DNA of 64,000 nt from Pelagicoccus albus (GCF_014230145.1 NZ_JACHVC010000012.1:1245001-1309000), one strand, 5' to 3'; numbered from the stretch's first letter, positions 45,953-55,595 are shown. The notes: generated by a model not told the origin, from the letters alone. Translations and numbers: made by a program.

Positions 45953-48900
45953 GGCTTTGGTGCCCTTTTTTGCGGATGAAAAGACGTTCGATTACGAAGA
46001 AGAATAGTGGCACGAAGAAGAGCCCCAAGAAGGTGCCTACTAGCATACCTCCCAATACTCCGGTTCCGATGGCCATCTGAGCTCCCGATCCCGCGCCGCT
46101 TGCAATAGCCAATGGCACAACGCCAAGTCCAAATGCGAGCGAAGTCATTAGGATCGGACGGAGTCGATCTCGCACAGCGTGCAGGGTCGCCTCCATTAGT
46201 TTCATGCCGCTCTCAAGATTTATCTTAGCGAACTCGACTATGAGGATGGCGTTCTTACTGGTCAGCCCGACGGTTGTGAGCATCGCCACCTGGAAGTAAA
46301 CGTCTCGCTCGAAACCACGTGCCATGTTCGCCAATACAGCTCCTACGATACCGAGAGGAGCAGCCAAAAGGACTGCCGTCGGAATAGTCCAGCTTTCGTA
46401 TAGCGCTGCGAGGGCGAGGAATACCATGAGGAGTGAAAGGGCGTAGAGTAGGGTGGTTTGGTCGCCTGCTTGGCGTTCTTGGTAAGATGAGCCTGTCCAC
46501 TCGATACCGAAGCCTGCCGGAAGTTGCTCAACTAACTTTTCGACCTCTAGCATGGCGTCACCAGAGCTCGTGCCGTTAGATCCTTGCCCTTGTATTTGAA
46601 CGGCGGGTACACCATTGTAGCGTTCCAGTCTCGGAGAGCCGTAGCTCCACTCAGTTGTTCCAAAGGCAGAGAAGGGGACCATCTCGCCGTCGGAATTGCG
46701 GACGGACCAATCGTTGAAGTCCTCTGGCTGCATACGGTGTTCCGCTTCAGACTGCATGTAGACGCGCTTGACGCGACCCCTGTCGATGAAGTCGTCGATA
46801 TAGAGACCACCCCAGGCGACTCCTAAGGTTGTATTGATTTCGCTGATTGAGAGTCCTAGCGAGGTGGCTTTAGCGTTGTCGATGATGACTCGGAGTTGCG
46901 GAGTGTCTTCCAATCCGTTTGGACGCACGTTCGTGAGTCGCGGGTTTTGAGCTGCCATCCCGAAGAATTGGTTACGAGCAGCGATTAGAGCTTCGTGCCC
47001 CTGACCGCCATTGTCTTTCAGGTAAAAGGTGAAGCCGGCAGAGTTGCCCAGCTCGGTGATTGGCGGAGGAGCGAATGCGAAGACTGTGGCTCCCTCGATA
47101 CGGCTAAACGCTGCATTGGCTCGACCAGCTAAAGCTTGAGCGCTCTGTTCTGGGTTTGGACGATCATCCCAGTTTTCCAGACTTACGAAGGCCATGCCAT
47201 TGCCCTGTCCAGCTCCCGCAAAGCTAAAGCCTTGTACAGTAAATGCGTCTGAGACCACGCCTTTTTCATCGTTCATCAAGAAGTTCTCTACTTCTTCCAG
47301 GACCTCCAAGGTATGCTCTTTAGTGGCGCCTACGGGGCCGATGATTTGGGCGTAGATTGAACCTTGGTCCTCGTTCGGAAGGAATCCGGTTGGCAGCTTC
47401 ATGAAGAGAAGCACCATAAGGCCGACGATGACTAGGAAAGCGGCAAAGAAGCTTTTGCTGTGTCCTATGATTTTACCTACGATTCCTTGGTATCCGTTGT
47501 TAGTGCGATCGAAAGTGCGATTGAACCAGCCGAAGAAGCCTGTATCCTTTATGTGGTGACCTTTCTCGATTGGTTTCAGCATTGTGGCGCACAGAGCCGG
47601 GGTGAAAATGATCGCCACGATCACGGAGAGTCCCATAGCGGCGACGATTGTAACCGAGAACTGCTGATAAATAACTCCAGTGGCTCCGCCTAGGAATGCC
47701 ATGGGAACAAACACAGCCGAGAGAACGACCCCGATGCCTATCAAAGCTCCGGTGATTTGGTCCATCGATTTCTTGGCTGCCTCTTTTGGACTTAGCCCTT
47801 CCTCGCTCATGAGGCGTTCCACATTTTCAACGACAACGATGGCGTCGTCCACGAGAAGTCCGATTGCCAAGATCATAGCAAACATGGTGAGCATGTTGAT
47901 CGAGAAACCGAACAGGGAAAGAATACCGAAAGTTCCGAGCAGAACGACTGGGATAGCGATGGTCGGGATCAAGGTTGCTCTCCAGTTTTGTAGGAAGAGG
48001 AACATGACGATGAATACGAGTACAACTGCTTCGAGGAGCGTGTGTACCACTCCTTCGATAGCCACTTCGACGAAAGGTGTGTTATCGAAAGGAATGACCA
48101 CCCGTAGACCTTCGGGTAGGAAGGGCTCCATTTCTTTGATCGCTTCTTTTACTGCAGCGGCTGTGGCGAGCGAGTTTGCTCCTGAGGCGAGCGAGACCGC
48201 CATGCCGCCCGCTTGTTGTCCATTGTAGTGAGTCTCCTGTCCATACTCCTGCGAGCCCAGCTCGACTCGAGCGACGTCGCTTAAGCGTAGGAGGGAGCCA
48301 TCAGAGTTGCTTCGCACCACGATGTCGGCGAATTCATCCGCGGTTTCCAAGCGGCCACGGGTGTTTATGGTGAAGTTGATTTCCTGACCTTCGACGGCGG
48401 GTGCCCCACCTAGTTGCCCGATAGACACTTGCGAATTCTGAGCCTGCACTGCAGACGTGATGTCGGAAACTGAGAGTTCGTAGGACTGTAGTTTGTTTGG
48501 ATCCAGCCAGATTCGCATGGCGTATTGTCCACCGAATACACGCGTGCCGCCCACACCGTCGACGCGAGCAATCTGGTCCGCGACGTTGGCTACGAGGTAG
48601 TCGGCGATATCGACCCGCCCCATGCTTCCGTCTTCCGATACGAATCCCAGTACCATGAGAAATCCTTCTCCCGATTTGGATACGGTGACGCCTTGCTGCT
48701 GTACTTGGCTCGGCAGGAGAGCGGTCGCGGACTGGATTTTGTTTTGAACCTGCACTTGTGCGATATCTGGGTCAGTTCCGGTTTCGAAGGTGGCAGTGAT
48801 TTGCGAAACGCCGGATGAGTCACTCGTAGCAGAAAGATAGATTAACCCGTCGAGTCCAGTGAGGCTTTGTTCGATGATCTGCGTTACGGAGTCTTCTACG

Positions 48901-49067
48901 ACCTGAGCGGAAGCTCCCGGATAGACTGCGCTGATGGAAACCGAAGGCGGAGCCACGGTCGGGTAACGGGAGATTGGAAGCTGAGTCATACTCAACGCAC
49001 CCGCTATCATGATGGTTAGGGCGATAACCCATGAGAAAATGGGTCTATCGATAAAAAATTTGGCCAT
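45945..49067 (-). CDS. RND multidrug efflux pump, HAE1 type
   Basis: A 1,040-residue inner-membrane transporter of the HAE1 group (AcrB/MexB type). Seen are the N-terminal FFIDRPIFSWVIALTIMIAG (in parts), DPDIAQVQVQNKIQ, the TM4 motif GLLVDDAIVVVENVERLM with the proton-relay Asp pair, and the C-half FAKINLESGMKLMEATLHA, with GAGSGAQMAIGTGVLGGM near the end. It exports hydrophobic drugs, dyes or solvents driven by protons. It lies 36 bp after the membrane-fusion gene and overlaps the outer-membrane factor gene by 8 bp. ATG 49065-49067. Confidence 0.96.
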   Translation of the reverse strand: MAKFFIDRPIFSWVIALTIMIAGALSMTQLPISRYPTVAPPSVSISAVYPGASAQVVEDSVTQIIEQSLTGLDGLIYLSATSDSSGVSQITATFETGTDPDIAQVQVQNKIQSATALLPSQVQQQGVTVSKSGEGFLMVLGFVSEDGSMGRVDIADYLVANVADQIARVDGVGGTRVFGGQYAMRIWLDPNKLQSYELSVSDITSAVQAQNSQVSIGQLGGAPAVEGQEINFTINTRGRLETADEFADIVVRSNSDGSLLRLSDVARVELGSQEYGQETHYNGQQAGGMAVSLASGANSLATAAAVKEAIKEMEPFLPEGLRVVIPFDNTPFVEVAIEGVVHTLLEAVVLVFIVMFLFLQNWRATLIPTIAIPVVLLGTFGILSLFGFSINMLTMFAMILAIGLLVDDAIVVVENVERLMSEEGLSPKEAAKKSMDQITGALIGIGVVLSAVFVPMAFLGGATGVIYQQFSVTIVAAMGLSVIVAIIFTPALCATMLKPIEKGHHIKDTGFFGWFNRTFDRTNNGYQGIVGKIIGHSKSFFAAFLVIVGLMVLLFMKLPTGFLPNEDQGSIYAQIIGPVGATKEHTLEVLEEVENFLMNDEKGVVSDAFTVQGFSFAGAGQGNGMAFVSLENWDDRPNPEQSAQALAGRANAAFSRIEGATVFAFAPPPITELGNSAGFTFYLKDNGGQGHEALIAARNQFFGMAAQNPRLTNVRPNGLEDTPQLRVIIDNAKATSLGLSISEINTTLGVAWGGLYIDDFIDRGRVKRVYMQSEAEHRMQPEDFNDWSVRNSDGEMVPFSAFGTTEWSYGSPRLERYNGVPAVQIQGQGSNGTSSGDAMLEVEKLVEQLPAGFGIEWTGSSYQERQAGDQTTLLYALSLLMVFLALAALYESWTIPTAVLLAAPLGIVGAVLANMARGFERDVYFQVAMLTTVGLTSKNAILIVEFAKINLESGMKLMEATLHAVRDRLRPILMTSLAFGLGVVPLAIASGAGSGAQMAIGTGVLGGMLVGTFLGLFFVPLFFFVIERLFIRKKGHQSHA

Positions 49068-49103
49068 GGTAAAGTGTATTTAAAATTTTGGCACGAAGAC
49101 TAC

Positions 49104-50258
49104 TTAACCTTCGGCTGTTTCGGAGGCTGTTCCGCTGATCTGAACTGTTGCTCCAGCTGCGGCTTTTTGTAGTCCGTTGACAATTACGCGATCGCCCTCG
49201 GTAAGGCCGCTTTCGACTACCCATTTGTTGCCTTTCGTCTGACCTAACTGGACGGTGCGGGACTCCACCACATTGTCCTGCCCCACTACCTTCACTGTGG
49301 TAGATCCATCGAAACTGCGGCTAACTGCTTTCTGTGGTACGAGTATCCCGTTTTTCCTTACGCCCTCGCTTATGACTCCTCGCACGTACATGCCTGGCAG
49401 GAGTAGATGCTCGGGGTTTGGTACTTCAACGCGAAGGATGTAACTACCGGTGGTGGGATCGACGGTAACTTCGGAGAAAGAAATGGAGCCTTTGTGTTCG
49501 TAGGTCGTGCCATCCTCCAGAATGAGATCTACAGGCATGTCGGCCTCTTGTAGTTGGCCATTGGATAATGCCCTTCGCATAGCGAGGAGCTCTGAACTCG
49601 ATTGAGTTAGATCGATGTAGATTGGGTCGAGTTGCTGAACCGTCGCGAGTGCAGTTGCTTGATTTGCGGTGACAAGTGCCCCTTTTGTCACGCTGGATTT
49701 GCCGATTTGCCCACTGATCGGGGAAGAGATGCGACTGTAATCCAAGGTGATGCGGGTGCTTTCTAAAGATGCTTCAGCGAGGTTTGCTTGCGCCTCTGCT
49801 TGTTGGAGCGTCGCCTGAGCGCTGTCATATTCTTGGGTGCTGATCGCTTTTGTCTTATACAGGTCTTCGCTCCGTTTTGCTTCACTGCGGGCTAGTTTTA
49901 GTGCTGATTGGGCATTCTCTAAGGTTGCTTTGGCAACATTGTAGTTTGCCAGGTACATCGCATCGTCGAGCTGGTACAGAGATTGGTTCTCCTCGACCAT
50001 GCCTCCTTCTTCGAAAAGTCTTTCCTCGATAATTCCGCTGACCTGCGGCCGAACTTCGGCTATAAGGAAGGGTGTCGCTCTGCCGGGAAGCTCGCGGGTG
50101 ATCACGACTTCCTCAGCCTTCACCTCGGCGATGGTCACGGAAGGGGCGGGCATTTGGCGGGCGCCTGCGGCTGCTGGGCCTGCTTCCTCTTGGCCGCAGC
50201 CGGCCAGGAAAACTGCAGAAAGGAGTGCGATAGCGGTGTACTGAAAGTGCTGTTTCAT
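49104..50258 (-). CDS. RND efflux membrane-fusion lipoprotein (AcrA/MexA type)
   Basis: A 384-residue periplasmic adaptor with lipobox (AVFLAGCGQ). The typical order is seen: a lipoyl half (LPGRATPFLIAEVRPQVSGIIEERLFEEGG, in parts), a long helical hairpin (AKATLENAQSALKLARSEAKRSEDLYK), the second lipoyl half (RISSPISGQIGKSSVTKGALV), and a beta-barrel and membrane-proximal domain (QKAVSRSFDGSTTVKVV). It is the first gene of the operon and lies just after the paired palindromic operators. It bridges the RND pump and the outer-membrane channel. Confidence 0.95.
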   Translation of the reverse strand: MKQHFQYTAIALLSAVFLAGCGQEEAGPAAAGARQMPAPSVTIAEVKAEEVVITRELPGRATPFLIAEVRPQVSGIIEERLFEEGGMVEENQSLYQLDDAMYLANYNVAKATLENAQSALKLARSEAKRSEDLYKTKAISTQEYDSAQATLQQAEAQANLAEASLESTRITLDYSRISSPISGQIGKSSVTKGALVTANQATALATVQQLDPIYIDLTQSSSELLAMRRALSNGQLQEADMPVDLILEDGTTYEHKGSISFSEVTVDPTTGSYILRVEVPNPEHLLLPGMYVRGVISEGVRKNGILVPQKAVSRSFDGSTTVKVVGQDNVVESRTVQLGQTKGNKWVVESGLTEGDRVIVNGLQKAAAGATVQISGTASETAEG

Positions 50259-50274
50259 AATTGATTATTTCGAA

Positions 50275-50327
50275 GTGAATGAACGTTCATTTATGGTACG
50301 TCAAACTAGAAATGAACGTTCATTCAC
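50275..50327 (-). promoter_or_regulatory. Paired palindromic operators of the RND operon
   Basis: GTGAATGAACGTTCATTT at 50275-50292 recurs as its exact reverse complement at 50310-50327, separated by 17 bp. Each copy contains the 14-bp palindrome AATGAACGTTCATT (50278-50291 and 50311-50324), with centres 33 bp apart, about three helical turns. On the minus strand TTGACG (50304-50299) between them is a -35 candidate. They very probably bind the TetR protein encoded at the end of the operon. Confidence 0.88.
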
Positions 50328-50376
50328 TTTTTACGAAACGGAGTTTCTCACGCTTGCGGGCAAATTAAGATCTTTA

Positions 50377-50394
50377 CTTACGTAAGCACTTACG
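50377..50394 (+). promoter_or_regulatory. Interleaved palindromes before the MarR-GNAT gene
   Basis: CTTACGTAAG (50377-50386) is a 10-bp palindrome, and CGTAAG-CA-CTTACG (50381-50394) is an overlapping inverted repeat. Three CTTACG half-sites alternate in 18 bp, ending 13 bp before the start codon at 50408. A MarR-type autoregulatory operator is the likely reading. Confidence 0.6.
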
Positions 50395-50407
50395 GAAATA
50401 AGTCGAA

Positions 50408-51352
50408 ATGGACTTTTACGATAGAGTTGGGGTGGCGGCTCTGGGAAGCCGGCTCAGGCGGCTGGGCGATCGGTTGGCGGAAGATGCGGCTAAGGTGTAT
50501 GAACTTTACGAAAATCCGCTGCAACCTCGATGGTACCCGGTTTTTCAGATTCTGCAGCAACGGAGCAGGGAGTCGGTTTCGGAAATCGCGAATGAAATTG
50601 GGCAATCGCATGCTTCGGTGAGCCAAATCGCTAAAGACATGGAGCGAAACGGCTTTTTGAGATTCACCAAGGACGAATCGGATTCCCGAAGATCCTATCT
50701 GGAGTTGACGGAGCTCGGTATCGCGGCGGGACCGAAAATGACCGAACAGCTCAAGGGGGTGGGTGCAGCCGTGGAGGCGCTGTTGAATAGTTCCTCTCAC
50801 AACCTTTGGTTGGCTATGGCCGATTGCGAGGAGGCTTTGGAGAAGGTTTCGCTGTTGGATCGAGTTCGGGAAGTGAAATCGAAGGAGGATTCGGCTCAGG
50901 TCAAAGTGGAGCGATTTTCGCCCCGTTACGCAGAAGACTTTCGTCAATTGAACGAGGAATGGATTACCCGTTACTTCGAGCTCGAGGATTCGGATCAAAG
51001 ACAATTGGGCGATCCACAGAAAACGATTTTAGAGAAAGGAGGGGATATCCTATTCGCTTTTCTCGGAGAGGAATGCATTGGCACCTGCGCTCTGATCCCC
51101 CATGGCGAAGACTGCCTTGAGTTGGCCAAAATGGCGATATCTCCTAGTAGGCGGGGCTTAGGCCTAGGGGCGATTCTCGGAAAAGCGGCTTTGAATCGAG
51201 CGAGGGAAATGGGTGCACGGACTGTGTACCTCGAAAGCAATCGCGGCCTTACCGCTGCTATCCGCCTGTATCGGAGCCTGGGATTCCAAGAAGTGGTGGG
51301 AGCGCCGTCACCCTACGCTCGGGCGGATATCCAGATGGAGCTTATGCTCTAG
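50408..51352 (+). CDS. MarR-family regulator fused to GNAT acetyltransferase
   Basis: A 314-residue protein. Residues 1-150 are a MarR winged helix (YPVFQILQQRSRESVSEIANEIGQSHASVSQIAKDMERNGF, in parts; the DESDSRRSYLELTELG wing is typical). Residues 160-310 are a GNAT domain with the acetyl-CoA loop ISPSRRGLGLGAILGKAAL (RRGLGLG) and YLESNRGLTAAIRLYRSLGF. Such fusions occur in several phyla; the target of the acetyltransferase is usually unknown. It is divergent from the RND operon, with 149 bp between starts, and may regulate it. Codons near 50377-50394 hold its own probable operator. ATG at 50408. Confidence 0.93.
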   Translation: MDFYDRVGVAALGSRLRRLGDRLAEDAAKVYELYENPLQPRWYPVFQILQQRSRESVSEIANEIGQSHASVSQIAKDMERNGFLRFTKDESDSRRSYLELTELGIAAGPKMTEQLKGVGAAVEALLNSSSHNLWLAMADCEEALEKVSLLDRVREVKSKEDSAQVKVERFSPRYAEDFRQLNEEWITRYFELEDSDQRQLGDPQKTILEKGGDILFAFLGEECIGTCALIPHGEDCLELAKMAISPSRRGLGLGAILGKAALNRAREMGARTVYLESNRGLTAAIRLYRSLGFQEVVGAPSPYARADIQMELML

Positions 51353-51387
51353 GCTAAGCCTTTTGTCTGCTACGCCTCGCGCCGCCG

Positions 51388-51780
51388 CTAGCAGTCTCTC
51401 AGTTGCACATCGACCCGGCATATGTGGTTGCAGAGCCAATCTTCAAGTTTCTTGTGCAAGTCCTTCGCCCATGACTTTCGGTAGCCCTCGGTTCGATAGG
51501 TTTCGATTGATCGAGATAGGTAAGCCTTGAAAGCTATATGCTCGGAGCGGTTTTTCTGAGCGGCTGGACACTTTCGTTTTAGCATACAGGCTTCCTCGTA
51601 GCGGAAGTGATTCTGGATATAGGTATTCAGAAAGCTCAACAATGATTCGACCTCATGCAGGTCGGGATCTTCCTGCTGGGCGACGCTTTCGAATCGATTG
51701 GTGAAACGAAATATCTGCTGGTGCTGTTCATCAATGTGCGAGTCTTTTGTCGCAAACCCTTTATCCCATTCAATAGCCAT
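51388..51780 (-). CDS. Bacteriohemerythrin with one replaced iron ligand
   Basis: A 130-residue hemerythrin-like protein (MAIEWDKGFATKDSHIDEQH start). The di-iron ligand pattern is seen: His20 (in DEQH), His58 and Glu62 (HFRYEE), His81 (SEHIAF), His119 and Asp124 (HICRVD). The expected HxxxH pair normally has a second His four residues before His81, but here it is Asn77 (codon AAC). So the site lacks one His ligand. The family binds O2 or NO for sensing or delivery. ATG 51780 is preferred over the 17-residue longer frame. Convergent with the MarR-GNAT gene, 35 bp away. Confidence 0.85.
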   Translation of the reverse strand: MAIEWDKGFATKDSHIDEQHQQIFRFTNRFESVAQQEDPDLHEVESLLSFLNTYIQNHFRYEEACMLKRKCPAAQKNRSEHIAFKAYLSRSIETYRTEGYRKSWAKDLHKKLEDWLCNHICRVDVQLRDC

Positions 51781-51930
51781 ACTCGGAAATTCCCTTTCGA
51801 GCAGAATTCCTGATGTTGGATTCAAATGCAACTTATGCTTATTTTGTACAGTGGAATTATAAATATAACTAATTGAAAGCGTAAGCGCTATACACGTTGG
51901 AGGGTGAATGCGAGTATCCTTCTTTGTAGC

Positions 51931-51961
51931 AAAAAGCCCGGACGCTTTCGCGTGCCGGGCT
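51931..51961 (-). terminator. Intrinsic terminator of the RNase E/G gene
   Basis: AGCCCGG-ACGC and GCGT-G-CCGGGCT (51935-51961) form an 11-bp stem with one bulge. Read leftward it ends in CTTTTTGC. It lies 32 bp past the stop codon of the RNase gene. Confidence 0.85.
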
Positions 51962-51992
51962 TTGTTGTATTCAGATTTTTGGAGCTGGTTTA

Positions 51993-53741
51993 TCAGCCGT
52001 AGGCGGCTCCGGTTTCCACGTCGATGACTCGGTAGTTTTCTACGTGGAAGTTCGGGTCGGCCCGGAAGGTTAGTTGGGCGTTGTAGTCCTTCTCCAGGCT
52101 GATGAGCAGGTCAGCGTCCTCTTCCCTTAGGCGATCGATGATCGAAGGGTTGACGAGGATACGCAGCTTGATTGGGCGTTCCAGGTCTGGCGTGCGGTTG
52201 CGAGCCCGGCGGATGATGCCTGAAAGCTTGCGTTGCAGCTCGACGGAGACGGTAGTGGCGGACTTGACGATGCCTTTTCCTCGGCAGTACGGACAGTCCG
52301 TGTAGAGTCCGGACGAGGTGGATTCCTGCATGCGCTGACGGGTCATTTGCATGATGCCGAGAGGCGAAATGGGCAGTATGTGAGTCTTGGCCTTGTCGGT
52401 TGCCATAGCTTCGCGCATGCGGGTGAGGATCGCGTTGCGATGGCGGCGTTGCTTCATGTCGATGAAGTCGATGATGATCAGTCCTCCGATGTTTCGCAGT
52501 CGGATCTGGCGGGCGACTTCCTCGGCGGCTTCGCAGTTAACCTGGAAGATGGTGTCGTTTTCGTTGCCCTTGTTCTTGTGCGAACCGGTGTTCACATCGA
52601 TAGCGATTAGGGCCTCTGTTTCCTCGATGACAATCGCTCCGCCGGAAGGCAGAGGCACTTGGCGTTGGAAGGTTTGTTCGATCTGCTTTTCGATGTTGTA
52701 GCGTTCGAAAATAGGGATCGAGTCCTCGTAGAGCTGGATCTTGGAGGTGGACCGCTTGGAGATTTGAGCGACGGTTTCCGATATGCGTTCGTGATCGGTC
52801 TCGTTGTCGATGAGGACGCGATCGATATCTTCGGTCAGGAAGTCGCGCACCGTGCGTTCCGCGAGATCCGGCTCCTTGTAGAGGCAAGATGGCGCTTTGG
52901 CGGAGTCCATCTTCTTTTGGATCTTCTCCCACGTCTGCAGAAGGATGTGCAGGTCGCGTACGAAGTAGCGGGCCTTTTTGCCCTCGCCCGCGGTGCGGAC
53001 TATGATGCCCATGCCTTCGGGGATGGTGAGGTCGCGAATGATTTTCTTCAGGCGCGCTCGCTCCTTGTTGTCCTCGATCTTGCGGGAGATGCCACACTGG
53101 TCGGAGAAGGGGACGAGTACGATGAAACGCCCTGGGATGGAAAGGTTGGTCGTGCTCCGAGGTCCTTTGGTGCCGATGGGGCCCTTGGTGATCTGGATGA
53201 CGATTTCGGTTCCGATCGGGTAGTGGTTAGGGATCTCCTTGAGAGGAATCTTGGCCTGCTTCTTCTTTTTCTTAGAGGAGTTTACGCGAACGACTTCGAT
53301 CGAGGAGTCGGCCTCCTGAGGCTGGATGTCCCAGTAGTGGAGGAAGGCATTTTTCGGCATGCCGATATCGACGAATGCCGCCTTGAGGCCGGGGTCCAAG
53401 TTTTTGATGCGGCCTTTGAAGATGCCTCCAACGATGCGTTGGGCGGAGTGGCGTCTCTCGATATCGAACTTATCGAGGATTCCGTCGACTAGTTGCCCGA
53501 CGCGGGTTTCCAGTGGCTCGGAGTTGATGATCAGTTCGCGGTAGGGCTTTTTCTCTCCTTTGAACTTTTCGATGATTTTGGTCATCAGCGGGCGTTTCTT
53601 CGCTCGTTGATTGGCCTCGGATCGAAGCTTGTCCTGATCGACTTTTGTGCCGGTTTGGAGCTTGGGAGGCTGACGTAGCTCTTCGTCGAGTTTGCTAGCT
53701 GGGTCTGTCTGTTGGTTTTTGTTGGTTTGTTTTTCGCTCAT
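51993..53741 (-). CDS. Ribonuclease E/G family endoribonuclease
   Basis: A 582-residue RNase E/G enzyme that cleaves single-stranded RNA in mRNA decay and rRNA processing. An N-terminal charged tail (about 1-65) is followed by the RNase H-like/S1 part: [30 protein letters not shown] and [14 protein letters not shown] (parts). The catalytic part contains IAIDVNTG with Asp382 and [15 protein letters not shown] with Asp425/Asp428, Mg2+ site residues in this family. The zinc-link is CPYC at 483-486. The long C-terminal scaffold of E. coli RNase E is absent, so it resembles RNase G in layout. It follows rodA by 121 bp on the same strand. Confidence 0.95.
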   Translation of the reverse strand: MSEKQTNKNQQTDPASKLDEELRQPPKLQTGTKVDQDKLRSEANQRAKKRPLMTKIIEKFKGEKKPYRELIINSEPLETRVGQLVDGILDKFDIERRHSAQRIVGGIFKGRIKNLDPGLKAAFVDIGMPKNAFLHYWDIQPQEADSSIEVVRVNSSKKKKKQAKIPLKEIPNHYPIGTEIVIQITKGPIGTKGPRSTTNLSIPGRFIVLVPFSDQCGISRKIEDNKERARLKKIIRDLTIPEGMGIIVRTAGEGKKARYFVRDLHILLQTWEKIQKKMDSAKAPSCLYKEPDLAERTVRDFLTEDIDRVLIDNETDHERISETVAQISKRSTSKIQLYEDSIPIFERYNIEKQIEQTFQRQVPLPSGGAIVIEETEALIAIDVNTGSHKNKGNENDTIFQVNCEAAEEVARQIRLRNIGGLIIIDFIDMKQRRHRNAILTRMREAMATDKAKTHILPISPLGIMQMTRQRMQESTSSGLYTDCPYCRGKGIVKSATTVSVELQRKLSGIIRRARNRTPDLERPIKLRILVNPSIIDRLREEDADLLISLEKDYNAQLTFRADPNFHVENYRVIDVETGAAYG

Positions 53742-53862
53742 TTGGGCGCGTTTCCTGTGTTTCTGCAGGGGGCGTCCTTTGGTGGGGAGCTGAGCGGCAT
53801 TTTTTCCTTTTGGGCGGTATTTCTCGAAGGCGGCGTATTTAGCGTCTGCTGTTCAGGCAGAC

Positions 53863-55065
53863 TTAGAAATCCTTTCGATAGCGATAGACGCTTTGAACCA
53901 GTCCCAGGAGGATGCAGCAGCTCACCATAAAGGTGCCTCCGTGACTTAAGAAGGGGAGCGGCAGTCCTGTGATCGGCATCAGCCCGATGGTCATTGCGAT
54001 GTTCACGAAAATGTGGACGGAAAACAGGGCGACGACGCCCAGCACGAGTAAGGTACCGAAACGGTCCTTGGCTTGGCCGGCGATGCGCAAGCTGTTAGCT
54101 AGCAATATTCCGAAGAGACTGATCACGACTGCGCTTCCTATAAAGCCTGCTTCTTCCGCGATAACGGAGAAGATGAAGTCGTTATGGGCTACCGACCGAG
54201 GCAGGTAGCCGAGTTGGGCCTGGGATCCCTGTCTGACTCCTTTGCCAAACAGGCCGCCCGAGGCGACTGAAATTACTGATTGTTCCCGGTTCCAGCCGGA
54301 GTCTTGCGAATCGACCTTGCTGGGATTTACGAAGTTTAAAATGCGGTTTCTTTGGTAATCTTTGAGAGGGAACCAGGAGGTCTCCTGGTATTGGCCTTGG
54401 CCTTGGGAGGGCGTCAGGTTGTTTTCTTCTAAAAATTTAACGTAGTTGTGGTTATCGATTAAAATAGCGCCTAGCAGCACTCCGAACACGACGAGTGCCG
54501 TGGTGAAGAAGCGCTTGGATAGGTTGGATGCGTAAAGTTGTGCGAACACGAAAAAGGGGATAACGAGAGAGGAGCCGAGATCTGGCTGCGCCAAGATCAA
54601 CAGGAAGGGTATAGAAATCGCAAGCGCCATTTTAGCAAGTACTTGTAGAGAATCCCTGAAGTCTCCGACTTCCGATCGAGTGAGAATGCTGGCGCTTATG
54701 ACAATGCCGGCGAGTTTTGCGATTTCCACGGGCTGGAAGGTATAGAATCCGAGGTCGAGCCAGCGTTTTGCCCCGTAGATCGATTTGCCGAGCGGGCTCC
54801 AAAGAACCAGGGCCAACATCACTACGGCGGCGAGCCAGAGCCAATGGCTGTATTTCAGGAAATTCGAGTAATTCGTCAGCGATACGGCTGTATAGATAGT
54901 GGAGCCGATAAAGAACCAGGCTAACTGGCTTTTCCACTGGCCACCATGAATATAGGATTGGGCGCTGTGGATGAAAAGGATGCCAATAGAGGACAGCAGC
55001 AGGATACAGATCGGGTTGATCAGATCCAGGCGAGGATGGTTGTGCTTGTTGGGCGAGAGAAGCAA
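53863..55065 (-). CDS. rodA: RodA peptidoglycan glycosyltransferase (SEDS family)
   Basis: A 400-residue SEDS membrane protein that polymerises glycan strands in the cell-elongation complex with a PBP2-type transpeptidase. Signature blocks are GAKRWLDLGFYTFQPVEIAKLA, PDLGSSLVIPFFVFAQL, the extracellular WFPLKDYQRNRILNFVNPSKVDSQDSGW loop (in parts), and HNDFIFSVIAEEAGFIGS near the end, with GLPLPFLSHGGTFMVS. About ten membrane helices. The frame starts with TTG 55065, as the first helix begins at residue 14 and no ATG precedes it. Its proximity to the RNase gene recalls the mre-rod-rng gene cluster, but mreBCD is absent here. Confidence 0.94.
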   Translation of the reverse strand: MLLSPNKHNHPRLDLINPICILLLSSIGILFIHSAQSYIHGGQWKSQLAWFFIGSTIYTAVSLTNYSNFLKYSHWLWLAAVVMLALVLWSPLGKSIYGAKRWLDLGFYTFQPVEIAKLAGIVISASILTRSEVGDFRDSLQVLAKMALAISIPFLLILAQPDLGSSLVIPFFVFAQLYASNLSKRFFTTALVVFGVLLGAILIDNHNYVKFLEENNLTPSQGQGQYQETSWFPLKDYQRNRILNFVNPSKVDSQDSGWNREQSVISVASGGLFGKGVRQGSQAQLGYLPRSVAHNDFIFSVIAEEAGFIGSAVVISLFGILLANSLRIAGQAKDRFGTLLVLGVVALFSVHIFVNIAMTIGLMPITGLPLPFLSHGGTFMVSCCILLGLVQSVYRYRKDF

Positions 55066-55229
55066 GGCAGCGGGCGAGTGTGAGTGGTCTCGAGTCCGGG
55101 GGTGGCAGTGGTAGCCCGGGACTCTAGGCAGCTTGTTTAATACGGTGGCTTAATGGGAAGTAAAAAGAGTGGCGAGAGGCGCTATTTGTTTACAATTTAC
55201 AGGACTTGGAATCGAAGGATCTAGATAAG

Positions 55230-55595
55230 GTGCGCATCGACCGTTGGCTTTGGGCCGTCCGTGTGTTCAAAACCCGCGGGGAGGCGGCCGAGGCTTGCAA
55301 GGGGGGCAAAGTCGAAATTGGCGGCGAAAACGTGAAGCCATCGCGCTCGGTGCAGGTTGGTGAGACGATAGAGGTCAACAAGGACGGTGTGCTGCGTGAG
55401 TTCAAAGTGACTGGACTTTTGCTGAAGCGAGTAGGGGCCAAGGTGGCGGTGAATTTTGTGGAGGACCTGACTCCACCTGAGCGTTTGGAGATTCGGAGGG
55501 AAACCTTGGCCCAAGCGATCTTGAAACGAGAATCGGGGGCGGGAAGGCCAACAAAGCGTGAGCGTCGAGACATAGATCGCCTTTTTGGGGATTGA
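55230..55595 (+). CDS. hslR: S4 RNA-binding protein Hsp15 (ribosome rescue)
   Basis: A ~121-residue S4-domain protein: VRIDRWLWAVRVFKTRGEAAEACKGGKVEIGGENVKPSRSVQVGETIEV (in parts) is the S4 RNA-binding domain, and the basic tail ends GRPTKRERRDIDRLFGD. Hsp15 binds free 50S subunits carrying stranded peptidyl-tRNA and aids their recycling. The start is uncertain: GTG 55230 has AAGGA at a good distance (55215-55219), whereas TTG 55206 has an AGGA directly adjacent. The choice changes only eight N-terminal residues. Divergent from rodA. Confidence 0.9.
   Translation: MRIDRWLWAVRVFKTRGEAAEACKGGKVEIGGENVKPSRSVQVGETIEVNKDGVLREFKVTGLLLKRVGAKVAVNFVEDLTPPERLEIRRETLAQAILKRESGAGRPTKRERRDIDRLFGD

Noticed and set aside
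52659-53492. 277-codon plus-strand frame opposite the RNase E/G gene
   Set aside because: Its Val/Asp/Leu-rich translation is the antisense pattern of a well-conserved gene.
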